Shown: piece by piece, positions 1-5,998 of the stretch
Layout: the number at the start of each line of letters is the position of its first letter
Numbering within the stretch: position 1 is the first letter of the stretch
NCBI GenBank assembly: GCA_022821935.1
Contig: JAJECR010000015.1
Span: forward strand, 1-7,397
Source of the DNA: Candidatus Latescibacterota bacterium
Lineage (GTDB): Bacteria > JAAXHH01
DNA: 7,397 nucleotides
Direction of reading: 5' to 3'
The notes under the pieces: generated by a model
Database searches by the model: none
What the model saw: the letters and a program-made list of their open reading frames with translations, nothing else
What the model was told of the DNA's origin: nothing
Translations under genes and position numbers: made by a program

Positions 1-579
1 GAAAGCGGTCCGAGCGGCGTGTTCCTCGCCTGGACAGCGGCGTTGGAAATCAACTTGCTTTCCTACCGGATCGAACGCAGAGCATACCCCGACGGGGCGT
101 TCGAATCGCTGGCCTCCATTCCTGTGACCTCGTCCGGAGGCGATCCCCGGGATACGAACGCCTATGACTACACGGATACGGCCGTCCAGCCGGGAACGTC
201 CTACGAGTACCGGCTGCAGCCCGTGGGCCGCGCGGGACTGGCGTTGACGGCGGAACCCGCCGTTACCCGTATAGATTACACGCCCGTCGCGTCCGACGGG
301 CCGGCGGCGGTCCTTTTTCCGAACGCGCCGAATCCCTTTGCCGCCAGCACGCGTATAGACTTCGAACTGTCGGAGCCGGTACACGTAACCTTGACGATAT
401 ACGATCTGCTCGGCAGAAAAGTTCGGGTCCTGGTCGATGAAACCCAGGGGCCCGGCAGGCACACGCGGACCTGGAACGGCAGGGACGGCGATGGCCGCAC
501 CGTGCCCAGCGGCGTCTACCTGTACCGCATGACCGCGGGCGCGATCGAGGAGGGAGGCAAGATGCTGCTGCTGCGGTGA
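1..579 (+). CDS. Secreted/surface protein, C-terminal part, with FlgD-like (type IX sorting-like) tail
   Basis: This is the 3' end of a larger gene. The frame is open from base 1, giving 192 visible codons, and ends at TGA 577-579. The GTG at 19 is an internal valine, not a credible start. Fragment residues about 1-90 (for example VFLAWTAALEINLLSYRIER and YEYRLQPVGRAG) look like a fibronectin type III-like beta-sandwich. Residues about 104-192 form a FlgD_ig / Por-secretion-like tail, with FPNAPNPF at 106-113, IYDLLGRKVR at 133-142, a WNGRDGDG turn, SGVYLYRM at 170-177 and the terminal KMLLLR. In FCB-group bacteria such tails commonly end proteins exported across the outer membrane. The catalytic or binding part lies upstream of the window, so the main function is unknown. 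A perfect 8-bp-stem hairpin follows 19 bases after the stop. Assignment of the tail is firm; secretion by a type IX system is inferred. Confidence 0.85.
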   Translation, partial: ESGPSGVFLAWTAALEINLLSYRIERRAYPDGAFESLASIPVTSSGGDPRDTNAYDYTDTAVQPGTSYEYRLQPVGRAGLALTAEPAVTRIDYTPVASDGPAAVLFPNAPNPFAASTRIDFELSEPVHVTLTIYDLLGRKVRVLVDETQGPGRHTRTWNGRDGDGRTVPSGVYLYRMTAGAIEEGGKMLLLR

Positions 580-598
580 GGGTGGGCATGATGATGCG

Positions 599-619
599 GC
601 GGGAACGGCCTGTTCCCGC
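599..619 (+). terminator. Terminator-like hairpin after the secreted-protein gene
   Basis: GCGGGAAC (599-606) and GTTCCCGC (612-619) form a perfect 8-bp GC-rich stem with a 5-base loop, starting 19 bases after the stop codon at 579. Only two T residues follow, so it is not a canonical intrinsic terminator. A second hairpin (640-656) lies just downstream. The position between a finished gene and a new promoter supports a termination or 3'-end-protection role, but this is inferred. Confidence 0.45.
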
Positions 620-639
620 TTCGCAAGGCCCGGTATCAT

Positions 640-656
640 GCCGTTTCGGAAGCGGC
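640..656 (+). other. Second short hairpin in the intergenic region
   Basis: GCCG (640-643) pairs with CGGC (653-656). The stem extends inward by a T-G wobble and two T-A pairs to a 3-base loop, giving a 7-pair hairpin. It lies 20 bases after the first hairpin and about 35 bases before the -35 box of the next promoter. It may add to termination of upstream transcription. No T-run follows, so the role is uncertain. Confidence 0.3.
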
Positions 657-690
657 AGTGAAGGCAGGGCCGCGGTCTTCGATAAAGAGG

Positions 691-720
691 TTGACATTAA
701 GAACGGGTTGTGGTTATATA
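691..720 (+). promoter_or_regulatory. Sigma-70-type promoter upstream of the Fe-S/molybdenum cofactor run
   Basis: A perfect -35 box TTGACA (691-696) is followed after 18 bases by TATATA (715-720), a 4/6 match to the -10 consensus, inside a locally AT-rich stretch that stands out from the GC-rich surroundings. Initiation would fall near base 727, giving a leader of about 90 bases before the ATG at 819. No clear IscR, SufR or Fur-like palindrome was recognised in the leader. It is the only good promoter upstream of the four rightward genes, consistent with one operon. Confidence 0.6.
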
Positions 721-818
721 GCCTTAGCATCAAGCAGTGGGTAATTCCAGTAGCGCAAGACAAATCCAATTGAAGATAATCAGCCTGCTTACGCCATTTG
801 CAAGGGGGGTTGGACATC

Positions 819-1142
819 ATGGTCACCGTGACGGACGTTGCCGCCGACAAGATTAAAACCATGATAGAGGACCAGGACAATCCGGATCTCGGACTGCGCG
901 TCATGATCTCCGGCGGTGGTTGCTCCGGTTTTCAGTACCGGCTCGCTTTCGACAAGAACGCGACCGACAACGACCAGATAATCGAGCAGAACGGCATCAA
1001 GGTTTTCGTCGACAACAAGAGCGCCATCTACCTGATGGGTGCGGAACTGGATTATGTAGAAGGACTTATGGGCGCAGGGTTCAAGGTCAGCAATCCCAAT
1101 GCCAAGGGTACCTGCGGCTGCGGAGAGTCTTTCTACGTATAG
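819..1142 (+). CDS. erpA: A-type iron-sulfur carrier, ErpA/IscA/HesB family
   Basis: A 107-residue cytoplasmic protein that receives Fe-S clusters from a scaffold and delivers them to target apoproteins. The three cluster-ligand cysteines of the family are all present: C35 in SGGGCSGFQY (31-40), and C99 and C101 in KGTCGCG (96-102). The C35-C99 spacing of 64 residues equals that of E. coli ErpA, and the motif NPNAKGTCGCGESF closely resembles the ErpA C-terminus. The ATG at 819 was chosen because AAGGGGGG (802-809) sits 9 bases upstream; a longer reading from TTG 798 would put this Shine-Dalgarno inside the gene. It is the first gene after the promoter at 691-720 and is followed after 28 bases by an Mrp-like ATPase, another Fe-S-related family. 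Family assignment is firm. Choosing ErpA over IscA or SufA rests on motif resemblance and the absence of isc/suf neighbours. Confidence 0.93.
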   Translation: MVTVTDVAADKIKTMIEDQDNPDLGLRVMISGGGCSGFQYRLAFDKNATDNDQIIEQNGIKVFVDNKSAIYLMGAELDYVEGLMGAGFKVSNPNAKGTCGCGESFYV

Positions 1143-1170
1143 GCCCGTATGACACGCGGGCGGAACCCGG

Positions 1171-2022
1171 GTGTTCCGTTCACGCGAATCGAGCGCTTTG
1201 GCTGCGGAATCTGAAAACCCCCGTGCGTTACTGACCGGTATCCGGCACGTCATCGCCGTGGCCAGCGGCAAGGGCGGCGTCGGCAAGTCGACGGTCAGCG
1301 TCAATCTGGCCCTTGCCCTTGCGGAAGCGGGCCACGCGGCCGGCCTGCTCGATGCAGACATTTACGGCCCGAACGTCCCCCAGATGATGGGCGTCACCGG
1401 GTCCCTCGAGAAAGATCCTTCCGGCAGAATCCAACCCATTATTCGGCATGGTATCCGGCTGGTTTCCGTCGGTTTCGTCGCGGGACCTTCGGACGCGGTG
1501 ATCTACCGGGGCCCCCTCGTCGGAAAGATGGTGAAGAGCTTCCTCGGCAACGTGGCGTGGGGGGAACTGGACTACCTTGTGGTCGACCTTCCGCCCGGTA
1601 CCGGCGACGCGGCGCTGACCCTGGCCCAGTCCACGGAACTGACCGGGGCCGTCATCGTCACGACCCCTCAGCAGGTCGCTCTGTCGGACGTGCGCAAGGC
1701 GATTACCATGTTCCAGCGGCTGCGGGTTCCCGTGTTGGGCATCGTTGAAAACATGAGTTACTACCTCAACGCCGCGACGGGTGAACGGACCCACATCTTC
1801 GGCCGGGGCGGCGGCGTTGCGTTAAGCGATGAACTGGGCCTGCCCTTCCTGGGCGAGATTCCCCTTTCGCCGGCCGTCTGCGCGGGAGGAGACGCGGGCG
1901 AACCGATCTTCCTCGAGCCGGAGCATGCCGTTGAAACGGCAGCTTTCAACCGTATCCGGGCGACCGTCGAGGCCGAGATCGAGAACCAGCCGGCGGCCGT
2001 GCCCGGTCCGGTCCGCTCCTGA
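1171..2022 (+). CDS. Mrp/ApbC/NBP35-family P-loop ATPase, short form lacking CxxC
   Basis: A 283-residue P-loop protein. It has the deviant Walker A SGKGGVGKST (32-41), the switch motif LLDADIYGPNVPQMMG (59-74) that is diagnostic of Mrp/Nbp35, the Walker B region YLVVDLPPGTGD (135-146), and GIVENMSYY (190-198). Family members bind and transfer Fe-S clusters, usually through a CxxC pair just after ENMS. Here that position reads LNAA (199-202), and the only cysteine in the whole protein is C237, so the classical bridging cluster cannot form. The usual N-terminal DUF59/MIP18 domain is also absent. Mrp-like proteins without CxxC exist (I recall Bacillus SalA as one), so a regulatory or carrier-independent role is possible. 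The start is uncertain: GTG 1171 gives the full frame but has a weak ribosome site, and TTG 1198 is an alternative. The stop overlaps the next start as TGATG. Confidence 0.9.
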   Translation: MFRSRESSALAAESENPRALLTGIRHVIAVASGKGGVGKSTVSVNLALALAEAGHAAGLLDADIYGPNVPQMMGVTGSLEKDPSGRIQPIIRHGIRLVSVGFVAGPSDAVIYRGPLVGKMVKSFLGNVAWGELDYLVVDLPPGTGDAALTLAQSTELTGAVIVTTPQQVALSDVRKAITMFQRLRVPVLGIVENMSYYLNAATGERTHIFGRGGGVALSDELGLPFLGEIPLSPAVCAGGDAGEPIFLEPEHAVETAAFNRIRATVEAEIENQPAAVPGPVRS

Positions 2023-2483
2023 TGCTGCGGCTTCCCCGGTCCGTCTACGATCACATGGCCGCCCACGCGGTCGCGGAATACCCCCGGGAGTGCTGCGGAT
2101 TTCTGACCGGTACGGACGACCCGGACTCGTGGCAGGTTCACCGGTGCAGGAACATACAGGACGAGTTGCACGCGAAGGACCCGGCGCAGTATCCCCGGGA
2201 CGCCCGGACCGCTTACGTGTTCAGCCGGGAGGACATGGAACGGCTGTTCTTCGGTGCGTTCCAGCCGCCGGGCGCACGGGTCCTGGGATTTTATCATTCG
2301 CACCCGGATTCGCCGGCCTATTTCTCGGAAAAGGACCGGATGGAAGCCTTAACGGACTGGCTGGACCCGGAACCGGGCTACCTAGTCCTGTCCGTCACGG
2401 GCGAGAACGCAGGCGAAATCAGGATGTACCGGTGGATCGACGATGCAACCGGATTCAGGGAGATACCCGTAGAACTGGTATAA
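2022..2483 (+). CDS. JAMM/MPN (M67 family) zinc metalloprotease
   Basis: A 153-residue stand-alone JAB/MPN-domain protein with every residue of the JAMM zinc site: E23 in YPRECCGFLTG (20-30), then H92 and H94 in FYHSHPDSP, S102 and D105 (HxH-x7-S-x2-D). The length matches the single-domain bacterial M67 proteins. These typically cleave a C-terminal extension or adduct from ubiquitin-like sulfur carriers (ThiS/MoaD/CysO type); Mec of mycobacteria releases cysteine from CysO. No such carrier gene or E1-like ThiF/MoeB gene is in the window. The start overlaps the Mrp-like stop by one base (TGATG) and lacks a clear Shine-Dalgarno, which suggests translational coupling to the ATPase. The XdhC-family gene follows after 21 bases. 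The fold and active site are certain; the substrate is inferred. Confidence 0.92.
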   Translation: MLRLPRSVYDHMAAHAVAEYPRECCGFLTGTDDPDSWQVHRCRNIQDELHAKDPAQYPRDARTAYVFSREDMERLFFGAFQPPGARVLGFYHSHPDSPAYFSEKDRMEALTDWLDPEPGYLVLSVTGENAGEIRMYRWIDDATGFREIPVELV

Positions 2484-2504
2484 TCCCGCAACGGGGACAG
2501 GCCA

Positions 2505-3617
2505 ATGAAAGAAGTATTTGACGAGGTTGTGGAAGTACTGTCGCGGGGGGAAGGCGCGGCGCTTTCCACCATCGTATCCAGCAAGGGATCGCTGCCGATG
2601 AGCAAGAAGGCGAAGATGCTCGTCAAGCGCGACGGCACGTTCACCGGAACGGTGGGCGGAGGATGCCTGGAAGCCGATGTATGGGCCGAGGCGCGCGAAG
2701 TGATGGACCGGGCTGCCCCCCGGCTGCAGCATTTCATTCTGACCGAGAAGCACGCCGGCGACGAGGGCCTGAACTGCGGCGGCAACGTGGAGATCTTCAC
2801 TGAACCGATCAAGGCGGGCGCCATGCAGGAGGTCTTCGAGGCGATCCGCCGGCTCCACGATACGCGGGGCATCGGACTCCTGGCCACGCTGGTGTCGGGA
2901 AAGGCCGGGACGGAAGGCGGAAAGATGCTGGTCACTGGGTCCGGAGAGACCATCGGGACGCTGGGAGACCCCGCCCTGGACGACCGGATCAGGCTGGATT
3001 CGGATACCGAAATCACCGAAAACCTGCTGCGGGTGGTCACGCTGGATCACGAAGGGGTGGAGACCCGGGTCTTCGTAGAGTCCATCTGGCCGGCGCCGCA
3101 GCTGTTCCTCTTCGGCGGTGGCCACGTCTCCAGGGCCATTGCCCGGATCGCCCATACCGTGGGATTCCGAATCATCGTGGTGGACGACCGGCCGGCCTTC
3201 GCGAACCATGAACGGTTTCCCGAGGCCGACGAGGTCGTCGTAGACGCCTTCGACGAAGTCGTGGGCAAGCTGCCCATCGACGGCTCATCCTATCTGGTCG
3301 CCGTGACCCGGGGCCACCAGTGGGACCAGCCCGTCATCGAGCAGGCTGTGTGGACCGACGCCGCGTACATCGGCATGATCGGAAGCCGGCGAAAGATCGC
3401 CCTGATGTGGAAGAAACTGGAAGAAAAAGGCGTACCCCGTCATCTGCTGGAACAGGTGCACGCGCCGATCGGCGTGGAGATACAGGCCGATAACCCCGAG
3501 GAGATCGCGGTCAGCATCATGGCCGAGTTGATCGAATTCCGGCGGTCCGGCGGAAAGCCGGCCCACCTGCTTTCCACGGCGGAGGAAGCAGCGGGAACGG
3601 GGAGTGCGCGGCGTTAA
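2505..3617 (+). CDS. XdhC/CoxI-family molybdenum cofactor maturation protein
   Basis: A 370-residue cytoplasmic protein of the family that binds molybdenum cofactor, promotes its sulfuration and inserts it into xanthine dehydrogenase/CO dehydrogenase-type enzymes. The N-terminal XdhC/CoxI domain (about 1-95) has GTVGGGCLE (48-56) and GLNCGG (88-93) with C91. The C-terminal Rossmann-like domain starts at LFLFGGGHVSRA (200-211), followed by VVDDRPAF, a TRGHQWDQ segment and YIGMIGSRRK, all typical of XdhC_C. Near the N-terminus, GSLPMSKKAKMLV (28-40) occupies the place where many homologues have a P-R-x-x-G-A motif, so this is a variant subfamily. The ATG at 2505 follows GGGG at 2493-2496 with 8-base spacing, 21 bases after the JAMM protease. 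No molybdoenzyme subunit genes are in the window, so the client is unknown. A hairpin spans its stop codon. Confidence 0.92.
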   Translation: MKEVFDEVVEVLSRGEGAALSTIVSSKGSLPMSKKAKMLVKRDGTFTGTVGGGCLEADVWAEAREVMDRAAPRLQHFILTEKHAGDEGLNCGGNVEIFTEPIKAGAMQEVFEAIRRLHDTRGIGLLATLVSGKAGTEGGKMLVTGSGETIGTLGDPALDDRIRLDSDTEITENLLRVVTLDHEGVETRVFVESIWPAPQLFLFGGGHVSRAIARIAHTVGFRIIVVDDRPAFANHERFPEADEVVVDAFDEVVGKLPIDGSSYLVAVTRGHQWDQPVIEQAVWTDAAYIGMIGSRRKIALMWKKLEEKGVPRHLLEQVHAPIGVEIQADNPEEIAVSIMAELIEFRRSGGKPAHLLSTAEEAAGTGSARR

Positions 3618-3625
3618 GGCACTCC
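3601..3625 (+). terminator. Hairpin across the xdhC-family stop codon, between convergent genes
   Basis: GGAGTGC (3601-3607) and GCACTCC (3619-3625) make a perfect 7-bp stem with an 11-base loop that contains the TAA stop (3615-3617). There is no T-run, so it is not a classical intrinsic terminator. It lies at the end of the rightward run, close to the end of the convergent leftward aminotransferase gene (stop at 3687), where a 3'-end structure serving either strand would be expected. The 69-base gap 3618-3686 holds nothing else convincing. Confidence 0.4.
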
Positions 3626-3686
3626 TGCGGCCAGGCGGTGCGCGACTATACGAAGCCTCATGCTCGGCCGGTGCACGCCGGATCGC

Positions 3687-4922
3687 TTAACTGGCCTCCC
3701 GCAATTCGTCGCGGTGATCCCCTAATTTCGCAATGGCCCGGACGATATCGTCCATGTCCTCCCGGCTGCCCAGCATCACGTTCTGCGTGAACCAGACCGC
3801 CTCCGAGTAACAGGCCCGCTCTGTAACCGGCAGATTCAACGCGTCGTAATCGACGGCCGACAGCGCCGGACGCTGGTAAATGCCATAGTTCCGGTCCCTG
3901 AACACCGGTTGTTTGTACAGGGGTATGGAGTATCCCGGACTGGCGGGAATCCTCTCGGCGCGCAGGGCCTCGATGAACCGTGTTTTCGGGATCCCCCCGA
4001 AGGCATCCCCGTTGTACTTGAACATGTAGATATGCCGCGCGTGGCGGTCGGCCTTCGCGGGCCTGAACACCGGTTCGATGCCGTCAAGGGCCCCGAGGCG
4101 TTCGGTAAGGTACTCGCCGTTATCGTGGCGCCGGTCCGCCCGCGCCTCAAGGTGCTCCATCTGCACCTGGAGCAGCGCGCCCTGCACTTCGGTCATCCGG
4201 TTGTTTCCGGCCATACGGTAGTGGTTGTACCGGGGACCCGGCGCGGCGTGCCCGCAGTCGGCGAGAGACCGCGCGGCCGCCGCCAGGTCGTCGTCGTTGG
4301 TGAGCATGATGCCCCCCTCGCCGGCGTTGAGATTCTTGGATGACTGGAAACTGAAGGCCCCCATCGCGCCGAGACCGCCCACACCCCGGCCTCCCCAGCG
4401 CGCACCGTGGGCCTGGGCCGCGTCTTCGATCACGGCCAGGCCGTGTCCGGCGGCGATTTCTCCTAGCCGGTCCATGTCCGCGGACAGTCCCGCGAAATGT
4501 ACCGCCATCACGGCCCTGGTCCGCGGTGTTATCGCCTGCTCGACCCGGCCGGGGTCCAGGTTGTAGGTATCGGGATCGATATCGACGAACACGGGCACGG
4601 CGTTTGACATCACGATCGAACTGGCCGACGCGATGAACGTATAGGCCGGTACGATGACCTCGTCCCCGGGTTCGATGCCGACCGCCTGCAGGGCGAGGCA
4701 CAGCGCCGTGGTGCCGTTGCTGACGGCGACGCCGTGGGCGGCATCCTGGAACGCGGCAAAGCGCCTTTCCAGGCCGCGCACCTTTTCGCCCTGGATACTT
4801 CCCCACTGTCCCGACCGCACGGTTTCGGCCGCGGCCCGCGCGCTTTCCTCCAGGTCCATGGGCCAGGCAGGGAAGGGTTCCGTCCGTACCGGTTCCGCAC
4901 CGTTTATGGCGAGTCGGGGCAT
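3687..4922 (-). CDS. DegT/DnrJ/EryC1/StrS-family PLP-dependent aminotransferase
   Basis: A 411-residue fold-type I aminotransferase of the sugar/cyclitol class, which usually transfers an amino group from glutamate or glutamine to a keto-sugar or cyclitol. Visible motifs are SNGTTAL (68-74) for phosphate binding, PAYTFIASAS (92-101), VFVDIDPDTYNLD (111-123), EDAAQAHGA (166-174) with D167 facing the pyridine nitrogen, and FSFQSSKNLNAGEGG (190-204) with the Schiff-base lysine K196. Length is normal. The N-terminus (LAINGAEPVRTEPFPAWP) resembles the AHBA-synthase/scyllo-inosose aminotransferase branch. The ATG at 4922 has AGGAG on the minus strand at 4933-4929, 6 bases upstream. It lies 16 bases after the ftsY stop, so the two genes are probably co-transcribed. 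No sugar dehydratase, oxidoreductase or glycosyltransferase is adjacent, so the substrate cannot be named. Family assignment is firm. Confidence 0.93.
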   Translation of the reverse strand: MPRLAINGAEPVRTEPFPAWPMDLEESARAAAETVRSGQWGSIQGEKVRGLERRFAAFQDAAHGVAVSNGTTALCLALQAVGIEPGDEVIVPAYTFIASASSIVMSNAVPVFVDIDPDTYNLDPGRVEQAITPRTRAVMAVHFAGLSADMDRLGEIAAGHGLAVIEDAAQAHGARWGGRGVGGLGAMGAFSFQSSKNLNAGEGGIMLTNDDDLAAAARSLADCGHAAPGPRYNHYRMAGNNRMTEVQGALLQVQMEHLEARADRRHDNGEYLTERLGALDGIEPVFRPAKADRHARHIYMFKYNGDAFGGIPKTRFIEALRAERIPASPGYSIPLYKQPVFRDRNYGIYQRPALSAVDYDALNLPVTERACYSEAVWFTQNVMLGSREDMDDIVRAIAKLGDHRDELREAS

Positions 4923-4938
4923 GATATGCTCCTGCGTA

Positions 4939-5850
4939 TCAGTCGAAGAGGGCTTCCACGAAGGCGGGGGCGTCGAAGTCCTGCAGATCTTCGATGCTTT
5001 CGCCCACGCCGATGAGTTTAACCGGGATGGCCAGCTGGGCGCCGATGGCGAACACGATCCCGCCCCGGGCGGTTCCGTCCAGTTTCGTCAGCGCGATGCC
5101 CGTCAGGCCGCCCAGGGCTTCACTGAAGACGCGGGCCTGGGACAGCGCGTTCTGGCCCGTCGTACCGTCGAGGACGAGCAGTACCTCGTGGGGCGCGCCG
5201 TCCATCTGCTTGCCCAGGGTGCGCTTGATCTTCTTCAGTTCCTCCATCAGGTTGTCCTTGGTGTGCAACCGGCCCGCCGTGTCGATGATGACGACGTCCG
5301 CCTTCCGGGCCAGGGCGGCCTGCATCGCGTCGTAGACCACGGCCGAAGGGTCCGAACCATCCTGGTGCCGGATGATATCGGCATGGGCGCGGCGCGCCCA
5401 GACTTCCAACTGGTCTATGGCGGCCGCGCGGAAGGTATCGGCCGCGGCCAGCAGGACTTTCTTGCCTTCCCCGGCATAACGGGCCGCCATCTTGCCGGCC
5501 GTCGTCGTCTTGCCCGTCCCGTTGACGCCCACGATCATGATGACATGGGGCCGGCCGTCTGTTTCCGGGGCCGGAGCATCGCCCAGGATATCCGCCATCT
5601 CTTCACGGAGCAGCCCCATGAGATCCCGGGGATTCCGGGTCCGCCGGTCGACCGCCCGGTCCCGGAGCCCGTCGATGATCCGAAGGGTCGTTTCCATGCC
5701 CACGTCGGTCTGCAGCAGGATAGATTCGATTTCCTCCAGCAGGTCCTCGTCGATGCGGTCATACCGCCCCACGGCCTGGTCGATCCTGCGCACCAGCCCG
5801 TCCCGCGTCCTGGCCAGCCCGTCTTTCAGTCTGCGTACGACACCCAGCAT
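4939..5850 (-). CDS. ftsY: Signal recognition particle receptor FtsY
   Basis: A 303-residue SRP GTPase that docks the SRP-ribosome complex at the inner membrane and hands nascent membrane proteins to the translocon. The helical N domain (about 1-90, with ESILLQTDVGMETT at 42-55) leads into the G domain: Walker A GVNGTGKTTT (108-117), ADTFRAAAIDQLE (137-149), DTAGRLH (190-196), the guanine-specificity motif TKLDGTARGG (255-264), and the closing GVGESIEDLQDFDAPAFVEALF. It is a compact form without an acidic A domain. DGTTGQNA (228-235) is typical of FtsY rather than Ffh, and there is no M domain. The ATG at 5850 follows AGGG with about 9-base spacing. A strong terminator for the upstream thioredoxin gene ends about 47 bases before the start, so ftsY needs its own promoter or readthrough; no good promoter was recognised. 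The aminotransferase follows 16 bases later. Confidence 0.97.
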   Translation of the reverse strand: MLGVVRRLKDGLARTRDGLVRRIDQAVGRYDRIDEDLLEEIESILLQTDVGMETTLRIIDGLRDRAVDRRTRNPRDLMGLLREEMADILGDAPAPETDGRPHVIMIVGVNGTGKTTTAGKMAARYAGEGKKVLLAAADTFRAAAIDQLEVWARRAHADIIRHQDGSDPSAVVYDAMQAALARKADVVIIDTAGRLHTKDNLMEELKKIKRTLGKQMDGAPHEVLLVLDGTTGQNALSQARVFSEALGGLTGIALTKLDGTARGGIVFAIGAQLAIPVKLIGVGESIEDLQDFDAPAFVEALFD

Positions 5851-5897
5851 GTCCCGGCCCTGGGTTCCTTTCGTGCTCCCGGCATCAGATCACATAC

Positions 5898-5935
5898 AAA
5901 AAACCGGGAGAGCAGTGGTCAGCCTTCCCGGCTTT
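5898..5935 (-). terminator. Intrinsic terminator after thioredoxin
   Basis: Read leftwards, CCGGGA (5931-5926) pairs with TCCCGG (5909-5904). Two further inner pairs follow after a 2x2 mismatch, and a run of six T residues (5903-5898) comes next. AAAG (5935-5932) can pair with the first Ts. This is a textbook rho-independent terminator, located 109 bases after the thioredoxin stop and 47 bases before the ftsY start. It separates trx from ftsY transcriptionally, or attenuates readthrough into ftsY. The opposite strand has only three Ts. Confidence 0.82.
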
Positions 5936-5998
5936 CGTATAAATCCCGTTCCGCGATAGTTGGTCCGCCTGCACGCACCCGGTCCGCCTGGGTGCTCG

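Noticed and set aside
576..773. Small frame of 65 codons downstream of the secreted-protein gene
   Set aside because: It spans two hairpins and the TTGACA promoter and has no convincing Shine-Dalgarno or homology.
732..790. AAGCAG/CTGCTT long-range pairing in the erpA leader as a riboswitch-like element
   Set aside because: A single 6-bp helix closing a 47-base loop, with no supporting inner helices or known riboswitch motif.
798..818. Extended start (TTG 798) for the ErpA homologue
   Set aside because: It would bury the AAGGGGGG ribosome site (802-809) inside the gene; the ATG at 819 has ideal spacing and normal family length.
263..904. Leftward open frame of 213 codons across the secreted-protein tail and the intergenic region
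   Set aside because: It overlaps the FlgD-like tail, the promoter and the start of erpA, and its product is Arg/Ser/Pro-rich with no domain.
1829..2521. Rightward open frame of 230 codons over the Mrp-like/JAMM junction
   Set aside because: It is a frame-shifted shadow of two well-supported genes, with an Arg/Pro-rich product.
3668..3681. CCGG...CCGG hairpin between the convergent genes
   Set aside because: Only 4 base pairs with a 6-base loop, no T-run; expected by chance at this base composition.
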